A stretch of 64,000 bases of DNA from Paralcaligenes sp. KSB-10 (GCF_021266465.1 NZ_CP089848.1:310001-374000), one strand, 5' to 3'. Counted from the stretch's first letter, positions 20,964 through 30,334 are shown. The notes: a model not told the origin generated them from the sequence alone. A program made the numbers and translations.

Positions 20964-21199
20964 AGAAAGAACGTGATTCTAGCGTATTTAATCTGGCCTT
21001 GTCAAAGACGCGGCCTTGCAAAGGCAGGTGCTATTTCCGGACACAGGAAGTACAGCCTTCGTTCCGCTTGAACGGGTGTTCATACGGCGGCTTCAGGGTC
21101 AGTCAGGCTTGAATCTCGGCTTTTTCACAACAAACTTGCAAGAAAAATGCCGTCCAGGCTTGCTTTGCCGGTCTTTGGGCTCAGTGGGAAGCTGACAGG

Positions 21200-21208
21200 T
21201 GTTACACT
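21200..21208 (+). promoter_or_regulatory. Candidate extended -10 promoter for the thrS leader
   Basis: TGTTACACT fits an extended -10 element (TGnTAnnnT). A good -35 is not obvious. A start near 21215 would give a leader of about 145 nt ending in the attenuator. The 21000-21199 stretch shows no gene. Confidence 0.35.
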
Positions 21209-21240
21209 TGGAGCAACTTAATAAGCAATTTTTGATTTGT

Positions 21241-21282
21241 ATGAGCCTGAACGCGACGCGAACTACCATCCGGACCAGATAA
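21241..21282 (+). CDS. Threonine-rich leader peptide for thrS
   Basis: A 13-codon ORF, MSLNATRTTIRTR then TAA. Codons 6, 8, 9 and 12 are Thr (ACG, ACT, ACC, ACC), far above expectation for a 13-mer, and two of its three Arg codons are CGA and AGA, which look uncommon for this GC-rich coding style. It ends 6 nt before a segment that can form an antiterminator with the 5' arm of the terminator preceding thrS. This is the architecture of an attenuation leader peptide that senses charged tRNA-Thr. The ribosome site is weak. An alternative in-frame TTG at 21208 would extend it to 24 codons. Confidence 0.6.
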   Translation: MSLNATRTTIRTR

Positions 21283-21285
21283 CAG

Positions 21286-21364
21286 TTGCCGCGTATTGTT
21301 CATCAGCTAACCAGCAAATTCAAAAAACCAAAATTACGCGGCTAGTGCCGCGTTTTTTGTTTTT
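21286..21364 (+). terminator. Transcription attenuator of thrS-infC (antiterminator plus intrinsic terminator)
   Basis: Segment 2 (GCCGCGTA, 21288-21295) is perfectly complementary to segment 3 (TACGCGGC, 21335-21342). Segment 3 also pairs with segment 4 (GCCGCGT, 21347-21353) around a TAGT loop and is followed by TTTTTT-G-TTTTT, a textbook terminator ending about 12 nt before the thrS ATG. The two structures are mutually exclusive. A ribosome paused at the Thr codons would leave segment 2 free and allow read-through; one reaching the TAA at 21280 would cover it and permit termination. Confidence 0.8.
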
Positions 21365-21375
21365 CAGGATATTTT

Positions 21376-23313
21376 ATGGTTCACATTACCTTGCCAGACG
21401 GCTCGCAGCGCGAGTTTGCCGGCCCAGTGTCGGTCGGCGATGTCGCCAACTCTATCGGGACCGGCCTGGGGCGCGCCGCGCTGGGCGGGCGCGTGACGGT
21501 AGCAGGGGCGGAGCCCAAGCTGGTCGATACCAGTTTTCTTATTGAACACGATGCGCATCTGGCCATCATTACCGCCAAAGATGCCGATGGTCTCGATCTG
21601 ATTCGCCATTCGACCGCGCATTTGCTGGCCTATGCCGTCAAGTCGCTGTTCCCCGAGGCGCAGGTCACCATCGGTCCGGTCATTGAAAATGGCTTTTATT
21701 ACGATTTTTCGTATAAGCGTCCGTTTACACCGGAAGACCTCGAGGCCATTGAAAAGAAAATGGCCGAACTCGCGAAAAAAGACGAACCCGTAACGCGTGA
21801 GGAGTGGCTGCGCGATGATGCCGTCGCCTTCTTCAAAGGCATAGGCGAAAATTACAAGGCCGAAATCATCGCCTCGATACCGTCGAACGAGCCCATCAGC
21901 CTGTACCGCGAGGGCGATTTCATCGATCTGTGCCGCGGCCCGCACGTGCCTTCCACCGGCAAGCTGAAGGTTTTCAAGCTCATGAAAGTGGCTGGCGCCT
22001 ATTGGCGCGGCGACAGCAAGAACGAGATGCTGCAGCGCATTTACGGGACGGCCTGGGCAAGCAAAGAAGAGCAGGCCGCTTATTTGATGATGCTCGAAGA
22101 GGCCGAAAAGCGCGACCACCGCAAATTGGGCCGCGAACTCGATCTCTTCCATTTTCAGGACGAAGCGCCCGGCCTGATTTTCTGGCATCCCAAGGGTTGG
22201 TCCTTGTGGCAGCAAGTCGAGCAGTACATGCGCAAGGTGTACGAGGACAACGGCTATCAGGAGGTCAAGGCGCCGCAGATACTCGATTTATCCCTCTGGA
22301 AAAAAACCGGACACTGGGATAATTACGCCGAAAACATGTTCACCACCGAGTCCGAGAACCGGACGTACGGCCTGAAACCCATGAATTGCCCGGGCCATGT
22401 GCAAATTTTCAATGCCGGCCTGCATTCCTATCGTGAATTGCCGATACGCTACGGGGAGTTTGGGCAGTGCCATCGCAACGAGCCCTCGGGGTCGCTGCAC
22501 GGCATGATGCGAGTGCGCGGCTTTACCCAGGACGATGGTCATATTTTTTGCACCGAGGACCAGTTGCAGGACGAGTGCGCGGCATTTACAGCTTTGCTGC
22601 AGAAGGTCTACGCCGATTTCGGCTTTACCGAAATTTTGTACAAGGTGGCGACCCGCCCTGACAAGCGCATTGGCTCGGACGAAGTCTGGGACAAGGCCGA
22701 GCATGCCTTGATGGAAAGCCTGAAACGGACGAACTGCGAATTCGATGTGTCGCCGGGGGAAGGGGCGTTTTACGGCCCCAAGGTCGAATACACGCTTAAA
22801 GACGCCATAGGCCGTCAATGGCAATGCGGCACGATCCAGGTCGACTTTTCCATGCCGCAGCGCCTGGGCGCCGAATATGTCGACGCGAGCGACCTGCGCC
22901 GTCCGCCCGTCATGCTGCATCGTGCCATCCTGGGTTCGCTGGAGCGCTTCATCGGCATGCTGATCGAACATCACACCGGGGCCATGCCGCCTTGGCTGGC
23001 CCCGGAACAGCTTGTGGTATGTTGTATTTCGGAACCGTCGGCCAAATATGCGGCTGAAATCGCCCTAAGCCTGAAAAAACAAGGCTTTAGAGCAAATTCC
23101 GATTTGCGTGGGGAAAAAATCACCCGTAAAATCAGAGAGCATAGCCTGCAGAAGGTGCCGTACATTCTGGTGGTGGGCGATAAAGAGCGCGAAACCGCCA
23201 CCGTGGCAGTCCGTGGCCGTGGCGGCGTCGATCTCGGAGTCATGTCCCTGAACGACTTTACCGACCGGCTGCAGCAAGATATCAACCAACGGCGTAATGC
23301 CGGGCAAGCCTGA
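21376..23313 (+). CDS. thrS: Threonyl-tRNA synthetase
   Basis: Charges tRNA-Thr. It has 645 residues with the full domain set: TGS domain (1-60), editing domain with [19 protein letters not shown], the class-II catalytic core ([49 protein letters not shown]) and the C-terminal anticodon-binding domain. The Shine-Dalgarno AGGAT lies about 7 nt before ATG 21376. Transcription must first pass the attenuator at 21335-21364. infC follows after 36 nt, so both genes share this control. Confidence 0.96.
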   Translation: MVHITLPDGSQREFAGPVSVGDVANSIGTGLGRAALGGRVTVAGAEPKLVDTSFLIEHDAHLAIITAKDADGLDLIRHSTAHLLAYAVKSLFPEAQVTIGPVIENGFYYDFSYKRPFTPEDLEAIEKKMAELAKKDEPVTREEWLRDDAVAFFKGIGENYKAEIIASIPSNEPISLYREGDFIDLCRGPHVPSTGKLKVFKLMKVAGAYWRGDSKNEMLQRIYGTAWASKEEQAAYLMMLEEAEKRDHRKLGRELDLFHFQDEAPGLIFWHPKGWSLWQQVEQYMRKVYEDNGYQEVKAPQILDLSLWKKTGHWDNYAENMFTTESENRTYGLKPMNCPGHVQIFNAGLHSYRELPIRYGEFGQCHRNEPSGSLHGMMRVRGFTQDDGHIFCTEDQLQDECAAFTALLQKVYADFGFTEILYKVATRPDKRIGSDEVWDKAEHALMESLKRTNCEFDVSPGEGAFYGPKVEYTLKDAIGRQWQCGTIQVDFSMPQRLGAEYVDASDLRRPPVMLHRAILGSLERFIGMLIEHHTGAMPPWLAPEQLVVCCISEPSAKYAAEIALSLKKQGFRANSDLRGEKITRKIREHSLQKVPYILVVGDKERETATVAVRGRGGVDLGVMSLNDFTDRLQQDINQRRNAGQA

Positions 23314-23349
23314 TTGGCTTGATTTTTATTAATTCTAGGAGTCTTAGAC

Positions 23350-23895
23350 ATCGCTACCGAAAAAGCTCAACGCATCAATGGTGAAATTCGCGTACCAGAA
23401 GTGCGACTTATTGGAGTAGACGGCGAGCAGCTGGGCATTGTCAAAACCTTTGATGCTATCCGTTTGTCAGAAGAAAGCGAAGTCGACCTTGTCGAAATCG
23501 CGCCAAATGCAGAACCCCCTGTCTGTCGACTGATGGATTACGGCAAGTTCAAGTACCAAGAGCAAAAGCGCCAGCAAGAGGCGCGTGCCAAACAAAAAGT
23601 CATACAGGTCAAAGAAATAAAGTTCCGTCCGGGTACCGACGAAGGCGATTACCAGGTCAAGCTGCGCAACCTGCGCCGCTTTATCGACGAAGGCGACAAG
23701 GCCAAGGTCACTTTGCGTTTCCGTGGCCGGGAAATGGCTCACCAGGAATTGGGCATGCGCGTGCTTGAGCGCGTGCGCGACGATCTGGCCGAGATCTGCC
23801 TGGTCGAAGCCATGCCCAAGCTTGAAGGGCGTCAAATGGTGATGGTCCTGGCCCCGCGTAAAAAAGCGGCGGGCAAGCAGGACGCCGCAACGTAA
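23350..23895 (+). CDS. infC: Translation initiation factor IF-3, AUC start codon
   Basis: IF-3 keeps 30S subunits free and checks start-codon pairing. The protein of 181 residues begins at ATC 23350 ([18 protein letters not shown]), preceded by a perfect AGGAG with 8-nt spacing. No ATG, GTG or TTG exists in frame between the upstream stop (23320) and this point; the first standard codon, GTG 23401, would cut off the conserved N-terminus. Non-AUG starts are the family rule (AUU in E. coli) and let IF-3 repress its own translation. N- and C-terminal domains ([33 protein letters not shown]) are intact. rpmI, its usual next gene, is 20 kb away. Confidence 0.95.
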   Translation: MATEKAQRINGEIRVPEVRLIGVDGEQLGIVKTFDAIRLSEESEVDLVEIAPNAEPPVCRLMDYGKFKYQEQKRQQEARAKQKVIQVKEIKFRPGTDEGDYQVKLRNLRRFIDEGDKAKVTLRFRGREMAHQELGMRVLERVRDDLAEICLVEAMPKLEGRQMVMVLAPRKKAAGKQDAAT

Positions 23896-23955
23896 TAAAA
23901 CCCCAGGCTTCAACTTCGGCCTGCTGCTGACCAGCGGGCGCTCGCAGGTGTCTTT

Positions 23956-24915
23956 ATGCATGTGTTGTTTGTGATTGATCCTTTACTTTCGTTAAAGGCC
24001 TACAAAGACTCTTCCGTTGCCATGATGCGGGCGCTGCAGGCTCGGGGCCATGCCTTGAGCGTGGCCTTGCTGGGCGATATGTACATCGACGAGGGCACGG
24101 TCAAGGCGGCTACCGTCGCCATCGATCTGCCGGCGGGGGCCGATTTGCATGGCCATGCCTGGTGGAACGAGCGAGGCTCCAGAACCGAGAGCCCTCTGGC
24201 CGGCTTCGACGCTGTTGTGATGCGCAAAGATCCTCCCTTCGATATGGAGTATGTATACGCCACGCATTTGCTCGAATATGCCGAGGCACAAGGGGCCCGG
24301 GTCTTCAATTCCGGCGCGGCCATACGCAATCATCCTGAAAAACTCGCGATTACCGAATTCTCGTCCTTTACGTCGCCCACCCTGGTGTCGCGCGATATGG
24401 CGCGCCTAAGGGCCTTTCATGCCACCCACCAGGATGTCATTGTCAAACCTCTGGACGGCATGGGCGGGACGGGTATTTTTCGCTTGCAGAAAGTGGAACC
24501 CAATTTGGGGTCGATACTTGAAACGCTCACCGATAATGGCGCACGCACTATTATGGCGCAACGTTATATTCCGGAAATCGTCAATGGCGACAAGCGTATT
24601 TTACTGATAGGCGGCAAGCCGGTTCCGTATGCGCTGGCCCGTATTCCTCTGGCAGGTGAAACCCGTGGCAACCTGGCTGCGGGCGGGCGCGGCGTTGCCA
24701 GGCCCTTGTCGGCCCGTGATCGCGAGATTGCCGAAACAATCGGGCCGAAACTGCTTGCGCGCGGCTTGCTGCTGGTCGGGCTCGATGTCATCGGCGATTA
24801 CCTGACTGAAGTCAACGTCACCAGCCCCACCTGTTTTGTGGAAATCACCGAGCAGACCGATTTTAATGTGGCAGACTTCTTTGCCACGGCGCTGGAACAA
24901 GCTACAGGACTCTAA
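23956..24915 (+). CDS. gshB: Glutathione synthetase
   Basis: Joins gamma-glutamylcysteine and glycine using ATP. It has 319 residues. The N-terminal substrate domain holds RKDPPFDMEYVYATHLLE, and the ATP-grasp domain has KPLDGMGGTGIFRL, QRYIPEIVNGDKRI and the C-terminal DVIGDYLTEVNVTSPTC. In many betaproteobacteria gshA precedes it; here thrS-infC does. The next gene starts directly after its stop, making an operon with the PTS genes. Confidence 0.95.
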   Translation: MHVLFVIDPLLSLKAYKDSSVAMMRALQARGHALSVALLGDMYIDEGTVKAATVAIDLPAGADLHGHAWWNERGSRTESPLAGFDAVVMRKDPPFDMEYVYATHLLEYAEAQGARVFNSGAAIRNHPEKLAITEFSSFTSPTLVSRDMARLRAFHATHQDVIVKPLDGMGGTGIFRLQKVEPNLGSILETLTDNGARTIMAQRYIPEIVNGDKRILLIGGKPVPYALARIPLAGETRGNLAAGGRGVARPLSARDREIAETIGPKLLARGLLLVGLDVIGDYLTEVNVTSPTCFVEITEQTDFNVADFFATALEQATGL

Positions 24916-25317
24916 ATGGCCCGCATCGTGCTGGTGATGCATGCACCGCTCGCAACCGCTTTTTCAGAATGTGCACAGCACGTCCTGGGAAGTAAATCGG
25001 ATCTTCAGGTCTTCGATGTTCACCCCGACGACTCTCCTGACGAGCAGGTTTCGCGTCTGGTCGAGCTGCTGGCGGCCGGCCGGCAAGAAGGGGTGTTGAT
25101 ACTTTGCGATATATTTGGGGCTACGCCGTTTAATATTGCCAGCCGCGCACTTAAACTTGCCGTTCAGCAGGGTATTTCGGGGCATCTGATTACAGGCACC
25201 AATTTATGCATGGTTTTGAAGGCGCTGACCGACCAGGAAAAAAATCCGGATGAACTCAGCGAGGCTGTGCGCAAGGGGGCTCTGAAAGGGATCGTGAATG
25301 CCGATCAGGTTCCCTGA
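24916..25317 (+). CDS. PTS EIIA component, mannose family
   Basis: A 133-residue EIIA(Man)-type protein with the phosphorylatable His9 in MARIVLVMHAPLATAF and the block LCDIFGATPFNIA. It accepts phosphate from HPr. No EIIB or EIIC permease is in the window, so it is probably part of the incomplete regulatory phosphorelay known in betaproteobacteria rather than a sugar importer. The ATG follows the gshB stop codon with no gap. Confidence 0.9.
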   Translation: MARIVLVMHAPLATAFSECAQHVLGSKSDLQVFDVHPDDSPDEQVSRLVELLAAGRQEGVLILCDIFGATPFNIASRALKLAVQQGISGHLITGTNLCMVLKALTDQEKNPDELSEAVRKGALKGIVNADQVP

Positions 25318-25360
25318 TCCACCGTGTGTTAGTCTCGCGTTTTGAATAGTTAATAATCCT

Positions 25361-25630
25361 ATGCCAACTATCGATATCGTTATACGCAATAAATTAGGCT
25401 TGCATGCGCGGGCCGCTGCCAAATTGACGCAATTGGCGGGCAAATTCAGTTCCGATATTTTTATCGCACGCGGGGCTCAGCGCGTCAATGCCAAGAGTAT
25501 CATGGGAGTCATGATGCTGGCTGCCGGTCTTGGCGTGACGGTCAAGGTCGATGCGGCAGGCCCGGACGCCGACCAGGCATTGGGTGATATTCAACTTTTA
25601 TTCGACAATAAATTCGGCGAACAAGAATAG
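25361..25630 (+). CDS. ptsH: Phosphocarrier protein HPr
   Basis: An 89-residue HPr. The active-site His15 is in NKLGLHARAAAKL, and the regulatory serine region AKSIMGVMMLA is present, so HPr kinase control is possible. It lies 43 nt downstream of the EIIA gene and 27 nt upstream of the ptsI start chosen here. Confidence 0.95.
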   Translation: MPTIDIVIRNKLGLHARAAAKLTQLAGKFSSDIFIARGAQRVNAKSIMGVMMLAAGLGVTVKVDAAGPDADQALGDIQLLFDNKFGEQE

Positions 25631-25657
25631 GCTTGTTGTAGCCAAGTGGGGCCTCCG

Positions 25658-27415
25658 ATGATTGCACCGACCCATATCCCTTCCTGTTCTTATGGCTCCA
25701 TGTTGTGCATGCAGGGGCAGGGAGTCGTCAAGGGGTTCGCCATCGGCAGGGCCGTGGTCATGGGGGCCGCCGCGCTCGAAGTGGCGCATTATCGCATTCA
25801 GCCAGACGATATCGAAGCCGAATGCGAGCGTCTGAAACAAGCCCTGGCGTTTGCCTGCGATGAATTGCAGAGCATGGCCAATAGCCTGCCCGCCGATGCG
25901 CCGCGCGAGTTGGCCGCCTTGCTGACCGTGCACAGCATGCTGCTCGACGACCCCATGCTGTCGCAGCAAACCTGCGAACTTATTATCGAGCGGCATTACA
26001 ACGCCGAATGGGCCCTGACGACTCAGGGCCAGATACTTGGCGAGCAGTTCGCCGCCATGGAAGATGAATATTTGCGGGAACGCGGCACCGATGTGCGCCA
26101 GGTCATCGAGCGTGTGCTGCGTGTGTTGTCGGGTTCCACTGTATTGCTGCCTCACCTGGATACCCATAATGCCGACGAATCACTGATCGTGGTCGCCCGC
26201 GATATTTCTCCCGCCGATATGCTGCGCTTGCGTGGAGCACGTTTCGGCGCATTTTTAACCGATCTGGGCGGCCCGACCTCGCACACGGCGATCGTGGCAC
26301 GCAGCATGAACGTGCCTGCGGTAGTTGGTCTGGGTCATGTGCGCACACTGGTGCGCGACGGCGATATCCTCATCGCCGATGGCTCGACCGGCGCGGTGCT
26401 GGTCAACCCCTCGGAGTCCGTGCTAAACGAATACCGCCAGCGGCAAACGGCGTATGCCGACGAACGGGCAACATTGAGCCTGCTGCGCGATGCGCCCGCT
26501 ATTACGCTGGACGGAATCGCCATTCGGCTCGAAGCCAATATCGAATTGCCCGAAGAGGCCGCTGCGGCCCTGGCGGCCGGCGCCGATGGTATCGGCCTGT
26601 TCCGCAGCGAGTTTCTTTTTATGGGCCGGCCTGATTTGCCGGGGGAGGAAGAGCAATATCAGGCCTATGCTTCGGTCGTGCAGACGATGGGAGGGCGGCC
26701 CGTCACGATACGCACGCTTGACCTGGGTTCCGACAAAACCCTCGATGGCGAAGTGACGGTTGCCACCAACCCCGCACTGGGCCTGCGTGCCATTCGTTAT
26801 TGCCTGGCCAATCCGGAATTGTTTGCAACCCAGTTGCGGGCGTTGCTGCGCGCCTCGTCGCATGGCCCGATTCGTATCCTGATCCCCATGATTTCGCACA
26901 TGCATGAAGTCCATGCGACGCGCCAGGCGATTGCCGCGGCAAGTGCCGAGCTGGAAGCCAGAGGCCAGGAGTTTTCCCGCAACATAGCCTTGGGCGCCAT
27001 GGTGGAAATTCCCGCCATCGCGATTGCCATCGATCCGTTCGTGGAAAATCTGGATTTCCTGTCGATAGGCACCAACGACCTGATCCAATATACCCTGGCC
27101 ATCGATCGGGGCGACAACGATGTGGCCGCCTTGTACGATCCCATGCATCCAGCCGTATTGCGTCTGATTGCCCACACCATCAATGCCGGCGAACGTGCGG
27201 GCAAACCGGTCTCGGTGTGCGGCGAGATGGCGGGCGATGCGCGGGTTACGCGCATGTTGCTGGGGTTGGGCCTGAAAGAATTCTCCATGCATCCTCAGCA
27301 ACTGCTCGATGTAAAAAAAGAGGTCCGCCTGGCGCATACCAATGCCTTGCGGGTCAAAGTGGCGTCGGCGCTGAATCGTGCGGAACGCATCGATTTGGCC
27401 GATCTCGCCACTTGA
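25658..27415 (+). CDS. ptsI: PTS enzyme I (phosphoenolpyruvate-protein phosphotransferase)
   Basis: Takes phosphate from PEP and passes it to HPr. It has 585 residues. The phospho-His sits in LGGPTSHTAIVARS; the PEP-binding barrel shows GIGLFRSEFLFM, FLSIGTNDLIQYTLAIDRGD and VSVCGEMAGD. The start is uncertain: GTG 25646, ATG 25658 and ATG 25700 are all in frame. ATG 25658 is chosen for the GTGGGG 5-6 nt upstream, and the conserved part begins only near MLCMQGQGVV (25700). The gene ends 8 nt from the convergent amtB. Confidence 0.93.
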   Translation: MIAPTHIPSCSYGSMLCMQGQGVVKGFAIGRAVVMGAAALEVAHYRIQPDDIEAECERLKQALAFACDELQSMANSLPADAPRELAALLTVHSMLLDDPMLSQQTCELIIERHYNAEWALTTQGQILGEQFAAMEDEYLRERGTDVRQVIERVLRVLSGSTVLLPHLDTHNADESLIVVARDISPADMLRLRGARFGAFLTDLGGPTSHTAIVARSMNVPAVVGLGHVRTLVRDGDILIADGSTGAVLVNPSESVLNEYRQRQTAYADERATLSLLRDAPAITLDGIAIRLEANIELPEEAAAALAAGADGIGLFRSEFLFMGRPDLPGEEEQYQAYASVVQTMGGRPVTIRTLDLGSDKTLDGEVTVATNPALGLRAIRYCLANPELFATQLRALLRASSHGPIRILIPMISHMHEVHATRQAIAAASAELEARGQEFSRNIALGAMVEIPAIAIAIDPFVENLDFLSIGTNDLIQYTLAIDRGDNDVAALYDPMHPAVLRLIAHTINAGERAGKPVSVCGEMAGDARVTRMLLGLGLKEFSMHPQQLLDVKKEVRLAHTNALRVKVASALNRAERIDLADLAT

Positions 27416-27423
27416 GCCGAATC

Positions 27424-28650
27424 TTAGCGGTGGTACGCCGATTCACCGTGCGACTGGATATCCAGCCCTTCGCGTTCGATATCGCTGCCAACCCTCAGCC
27501 CGCATAGTTTGTCCGCAATAAAGTAGGCGAGCAGGGCGCAGAGTCCAGACCAAACGAGGGTGGTTACGATACCTTCGAATTGCAGCCATACTTGCTGGGG
27601 TATGTCCGACAGGGTCTTCAAGCCGGGCCCGCCCAGGGGCTGGGCGTTGAATACACCGGTCAGGAGGGCTCCTACCATCCCGCCCACGCCATGAATGCCG
27701 AATACGTCCAGGGTGTCGTCGGCGCCCAGCATGCGCTTCAGGCCATTGACGCCCCAGACGCAAATGGCGCCGCTGAGCAGGCCGATAATCAATGCTCCGG
27801 TGAGCCCGACCAGGCCCGCGGCGGGGGTAATGCCGACCAACCCCGCGACCATGCCCGAGATCCCTCCCAGAAGCGAAGGCTTGCCCTTGTACATCCATTC
27901 CACTGCCGTCCAGGCAATAACTCCGCCCGCTGTTGCCAATAAGGTATTGAAGAAGGCGAGAGCGGCAGTTTCGTTGGCGCCCAACGCAGAGCCGGCATTG
28001 AAACCGAACCAGCCAACCCATAGCAGGCAAGCCCCTATCATGGCCATGGGCAGGCTATGAGGTTGCATCGATTCGCGCTTGTAGCCGATGCGAGGTCCGA
28101 TATAGTAGGCGCCAACCAGGCCGGCAATACCGGCATTGATATGAACCACGGTGCCGCCGGCAAAATCCAGGGCGCCTTGTTTGAACAGCCAGCCATCGGG
28201 AGCCCAGACCATGTGGGCGATAGGCAGATAGGCAAGCGTCATCCATATAACGGTAAATACGATTACCGCCGAATACTTGATGCGCTCGGCAAAACCGCCA
28301 ACGATCAAGGCGCAGGTGATAGCGGCAAAAGTTGCCTGAAAAGAGGCAAAAGTCACTTCCGGAATGGTTCCGGCAAGCGAAAATTTCTGGGTTGCCAAAT
28401 TGACCATGCCGCTAAAGAACAGGCGGGAGAATCCGCCGATAACCGGACTGCCTTCAGTAAACGCCAGGGTATATCCGTAGGCGAACCAGATGACGACCGC
28501 AATGCAGCAGGTCGAGAGCACCTGAATCAGGATCGACAGTACATTCTTGCTGCGGACCAGGCCGCCGTAAAACAATGCAAGCCCGGGCACGATCATCAGT
28601 AAAACCAATATCGTTGAAAGGCTTACCCATACTAAATCTGCTTTATCCAT
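27424..28650 (-). CDS. amtB: Ammonium transporter
   Basis: A 408-residue, 11-helix ammonium channel of the Amt/Rh family. Amt motifs visible are ALFYGGLVRSKN at the N-terminus, AGGTVVHINAGIAGLVGAYYIGPR (with a pore-region His) and FGIHGVGGMVGALLTGVF. It is the second gene of the glnK-amtB operon, where GlnK binds and closes the channel. It lacks a long signal peptide, which is normal for the shorter betaproteobacterial form. Confidence 0.95.
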   Translation of the reverse strand: MDKADLVWVSLSTILVLLMIVPGLALFYGGLVRSKNVLSILIQVLSTCCIAVVIWFAYGYTLAFTEGSPVIGGFSRLFFSGMVNLATQKFSLAGTIPEVTFASFQATFAAITCALIVGGFAERIKYSAVIVFTVIWMTLAYLPIAHMVWAPDGWLFKQGALDFAGGTVVHINAGIAGLVGAYYIGPRIGYKRESMQPHSLPMAMIGACLLWVGWFGFNAGSALGANETAALAFFNTLLATAGGVIAWTAVEWMYKGKPSLLGGISGMVAGLVGITPAAGLVGLTGALIIGLLSGAICVWGVNGLKRMLGADDTLDVFGIHGVGGMVGALLTGVFNAQPLGGPGLKTLSDIPQQVWLQFEGIVTTLVWSGLCALLAYFIADKLCGLRVGSDIEREGLDIQSHGESAYHR

Positions 28651-28707
28651 GATGACTCCTGTGTGATGCGTATTCGCTGTGTGGCAGGTTGGAGCGCTGC
28701 GTTTCGG

Positions 28708-29070
<363 letters not shown>

Positions 29071-29083
29071 TCAGATTGACTGA

Positions 29084-29099
29084 AGCAAATTCCATGCCA
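29084..29099 (-). promoter_or_regulatory. Sigma-54 promoter of glnK-amtB
   Basis: On the minus strand TGGCATGGAATTTGCT is a full match to the -24/-12 consensus TGGCAYRNNNNTTGCW. It lies about 38 nt upstream of the glnK start codon. Confidence 0.85.
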
Positions 29100-29258
29100 A
29101 GCTTGATGCGCCAGCGGCGGGCTGCCGCAAAGGTCCGCCGGTACGCCCGGCCTCTTGATTTCCAGGACGGTACCGGCGCCCTCGACGCGATTGCTTTTTG
29201 TTCGAGGCGGGGCTGTCTGATCTGCTTCGGCACGGTTTCGGAGCAAAGCAGGTGTTTA

Positions 29259-29275
29259 TGCACCAAATTGGGGCG
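29259..29275. promoter_or_regulatory. Candidate NtrC-binding site
   Basis: TGCACC-AAATT-GGGGCG resembles the NtrC enhancer (TGCACC-N5-GGTGCA), matching one half-site fully and the other at 4 of 6 positions. It lies about 160 nt upstream of the sigma-54 promoter, a normal enhancer distance. Confidence 0.45.
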
Positions 29276-29477
29276 TTCCGGCTCAAGAGCCGTGCCAATT
29301 TAGCGTCGGTCTACCTTAGAGAGTTGTTACAAAACCTTGGTGTCAGGCTGGTTTTGTTTCCTTGTGTACACATGCAGGAAGCCTTGGTCGGGGCGAGAGT
29401 GGGGCTGTGCAAGGCTCGTGGCGGAAAAAGCTGCCAGAAATTTCTTTTTATTGAAATCAGGATTTACACTAAGGCCG

Positions 29478-29505
29478 TTTGTCTCCAGCATTCTATGGCT
29501 AGAAT
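29478..29505 (+). promoter_or_regulatory. Putative promoter of the lipoprotein gene
   Basis: TTTGTC and TAGAAT with 16-bp spacing on the plus strand. A start near 29512 leaves a leader of about 90 nt before ATG 29604. The rest of 29276-29600 shows no gene. Confidence 0.35.
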
Positions 29506-29603
29506 TGTAACCAAGCCAGTTGTAACAAGCTCGCTGCTGAACCGTTAGTCGCATCGGGGTCAGTATTGTGTTTTCGCGACTTTGGACAAGTGAGGGATCT
29601 ATC

Positions 29604-29987
29604 ATGCAAAAAACTCGTACACATCTTGCTGTTATCGCTATCGCCGCTTCGCTGGGCTTGCTTGCCGCATGCTCGAAAAGCGAAGATGCCAAGCCGGCAG
29701 ATACGACTTCGGGGACTGTAGCGCCTGCACCTGCGCCGTCGTCTTCCTCGCCATCGTCTTCGGCACCGGCCCCATCGAGCAGCTCGGCCGGCGATGCCGC
29801 GAAAGAGGCCGCCGGCAAGGTTGCCGACAAAGCTGGCGAGCTCAAGGACAGCGCTGTCGAAAAGGCTGGCCAGATGGGTGATGCCATCAAGAAGGGCGCG
29901 GCAGAGGCCGACAAGGCCATCCAGGATAAAGTCGGCAATGGTACGGCCACCCCCAATCCCGCCTCTCCTCCGCCTCCCTCCAAATAA
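29604..29987 (+). CDS. Small low-complexity lipoprotein
   Basis: A 127-residue predicted lipoprotein: basic N-terminus, hydrophobic stretch (AVIAIAASLGLLAA) and a lipobox LLAAC with Cys23 as the modified residue. After a Pro/Ser/Ala-rich linker the mature part has irregular amphipathic repeats built on Lys-Ala-Asp (EAAGKVADKAGELKDSAVEK, then GAAEADKAIQDK), a pattern shared with LEA- or YtxH-like proteins. A Pro-rich C-terminus ends it. The start is chosen at ATG 29604 with GAGGGATC upstream; the upstream frame from 29568 is ignored. No specific function can be assigned. Confidence 0.75.
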   Translation: MQKTRTHLAVIAIAASLGLLAACSKSEDAKPADTTSGTVAPAPAPSSSSPSSSAPAPSSSSAGDAAKEAAGKVADKAGELKDSAVEKAGQMGDAIKKGAAEADKAIQDKVGNGTATPNPASPPPPSK

Positions 29988-30007
29988 GGAGCCTGGGTAC
30001 AGGCATG

Positions 30008-30044
30008 AAAAACGGGCCGCAGCTCATCACTGCGGCCCGTTTTT
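30008..30044. terminator. Strong bidirectional intrinsic terminator
   Basis: Perfect 15-bp stem (AAAAACGGGCCGCAG paired with its complement at 30030-30044) around a 7-nt loop, with A- and T-tracts built into the two arms. It ends the lipoprotein transcript. Confidence 0.9.
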
Positions 30045-30085
30045 CATTACACTAGCGGAATGCCGATTACTATCCGGAGCTTGCC

Positions 30086-30334
30086 ATGACCAACCGTCCA
30101 GACTGGTTCGAAGATTTTCAAAAAAACATGTCCGACCTGATCGCCAAAAGTCCGGCCGCCGATATCGAGCGCAACGTCAAGGCCATGATGGCGCAAACTT
30201 TTTCCAGGCTCGACCTGATTACCCGCGAAGAGTTCGATGTGCAGACCGATTTGCTCGAGCGGGCCCTGAGCCGCGTTGATGCACTCGAAGCCCGGGTCAA
30301 GGCGCTGGAGTCCGGCACCAAGCCGGGTTCATAG
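30086..30334 (+). CDS. ubiK: UbiK-family accessory factor (BMFP domain)
   Basis: An 82-residue protein of the YqiC/UbiK family, small coiled-coil proteins that assist ubiquinone synthesis and bind membranes. The family pattern is clear: [14 protein letters not shown] at the N-terminus, [24 protein letters not shown] in the middle and a C-terminal coiled coil ([20 protein letters not shown]). Its stop overlaps the end of the convergent kynA by 6 nt. In relatives it is often found between glnK and comM; here 12 kb separates it from comM. Confidence 0.88.
   Translation: MTNRPDWFEDFQKNMSDLIAKSPAADIERNVKAMMAQTFSRLDLITREEFDVQTDLLERALSRVDALEARVKALESGTKPGS

Noticed and set aside
21000-21375. T-box riboswitch upstream of thrS
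   Set aside because: No T-box sequence or specifier stem; the peptide-coding attenuator explains the terminator better.
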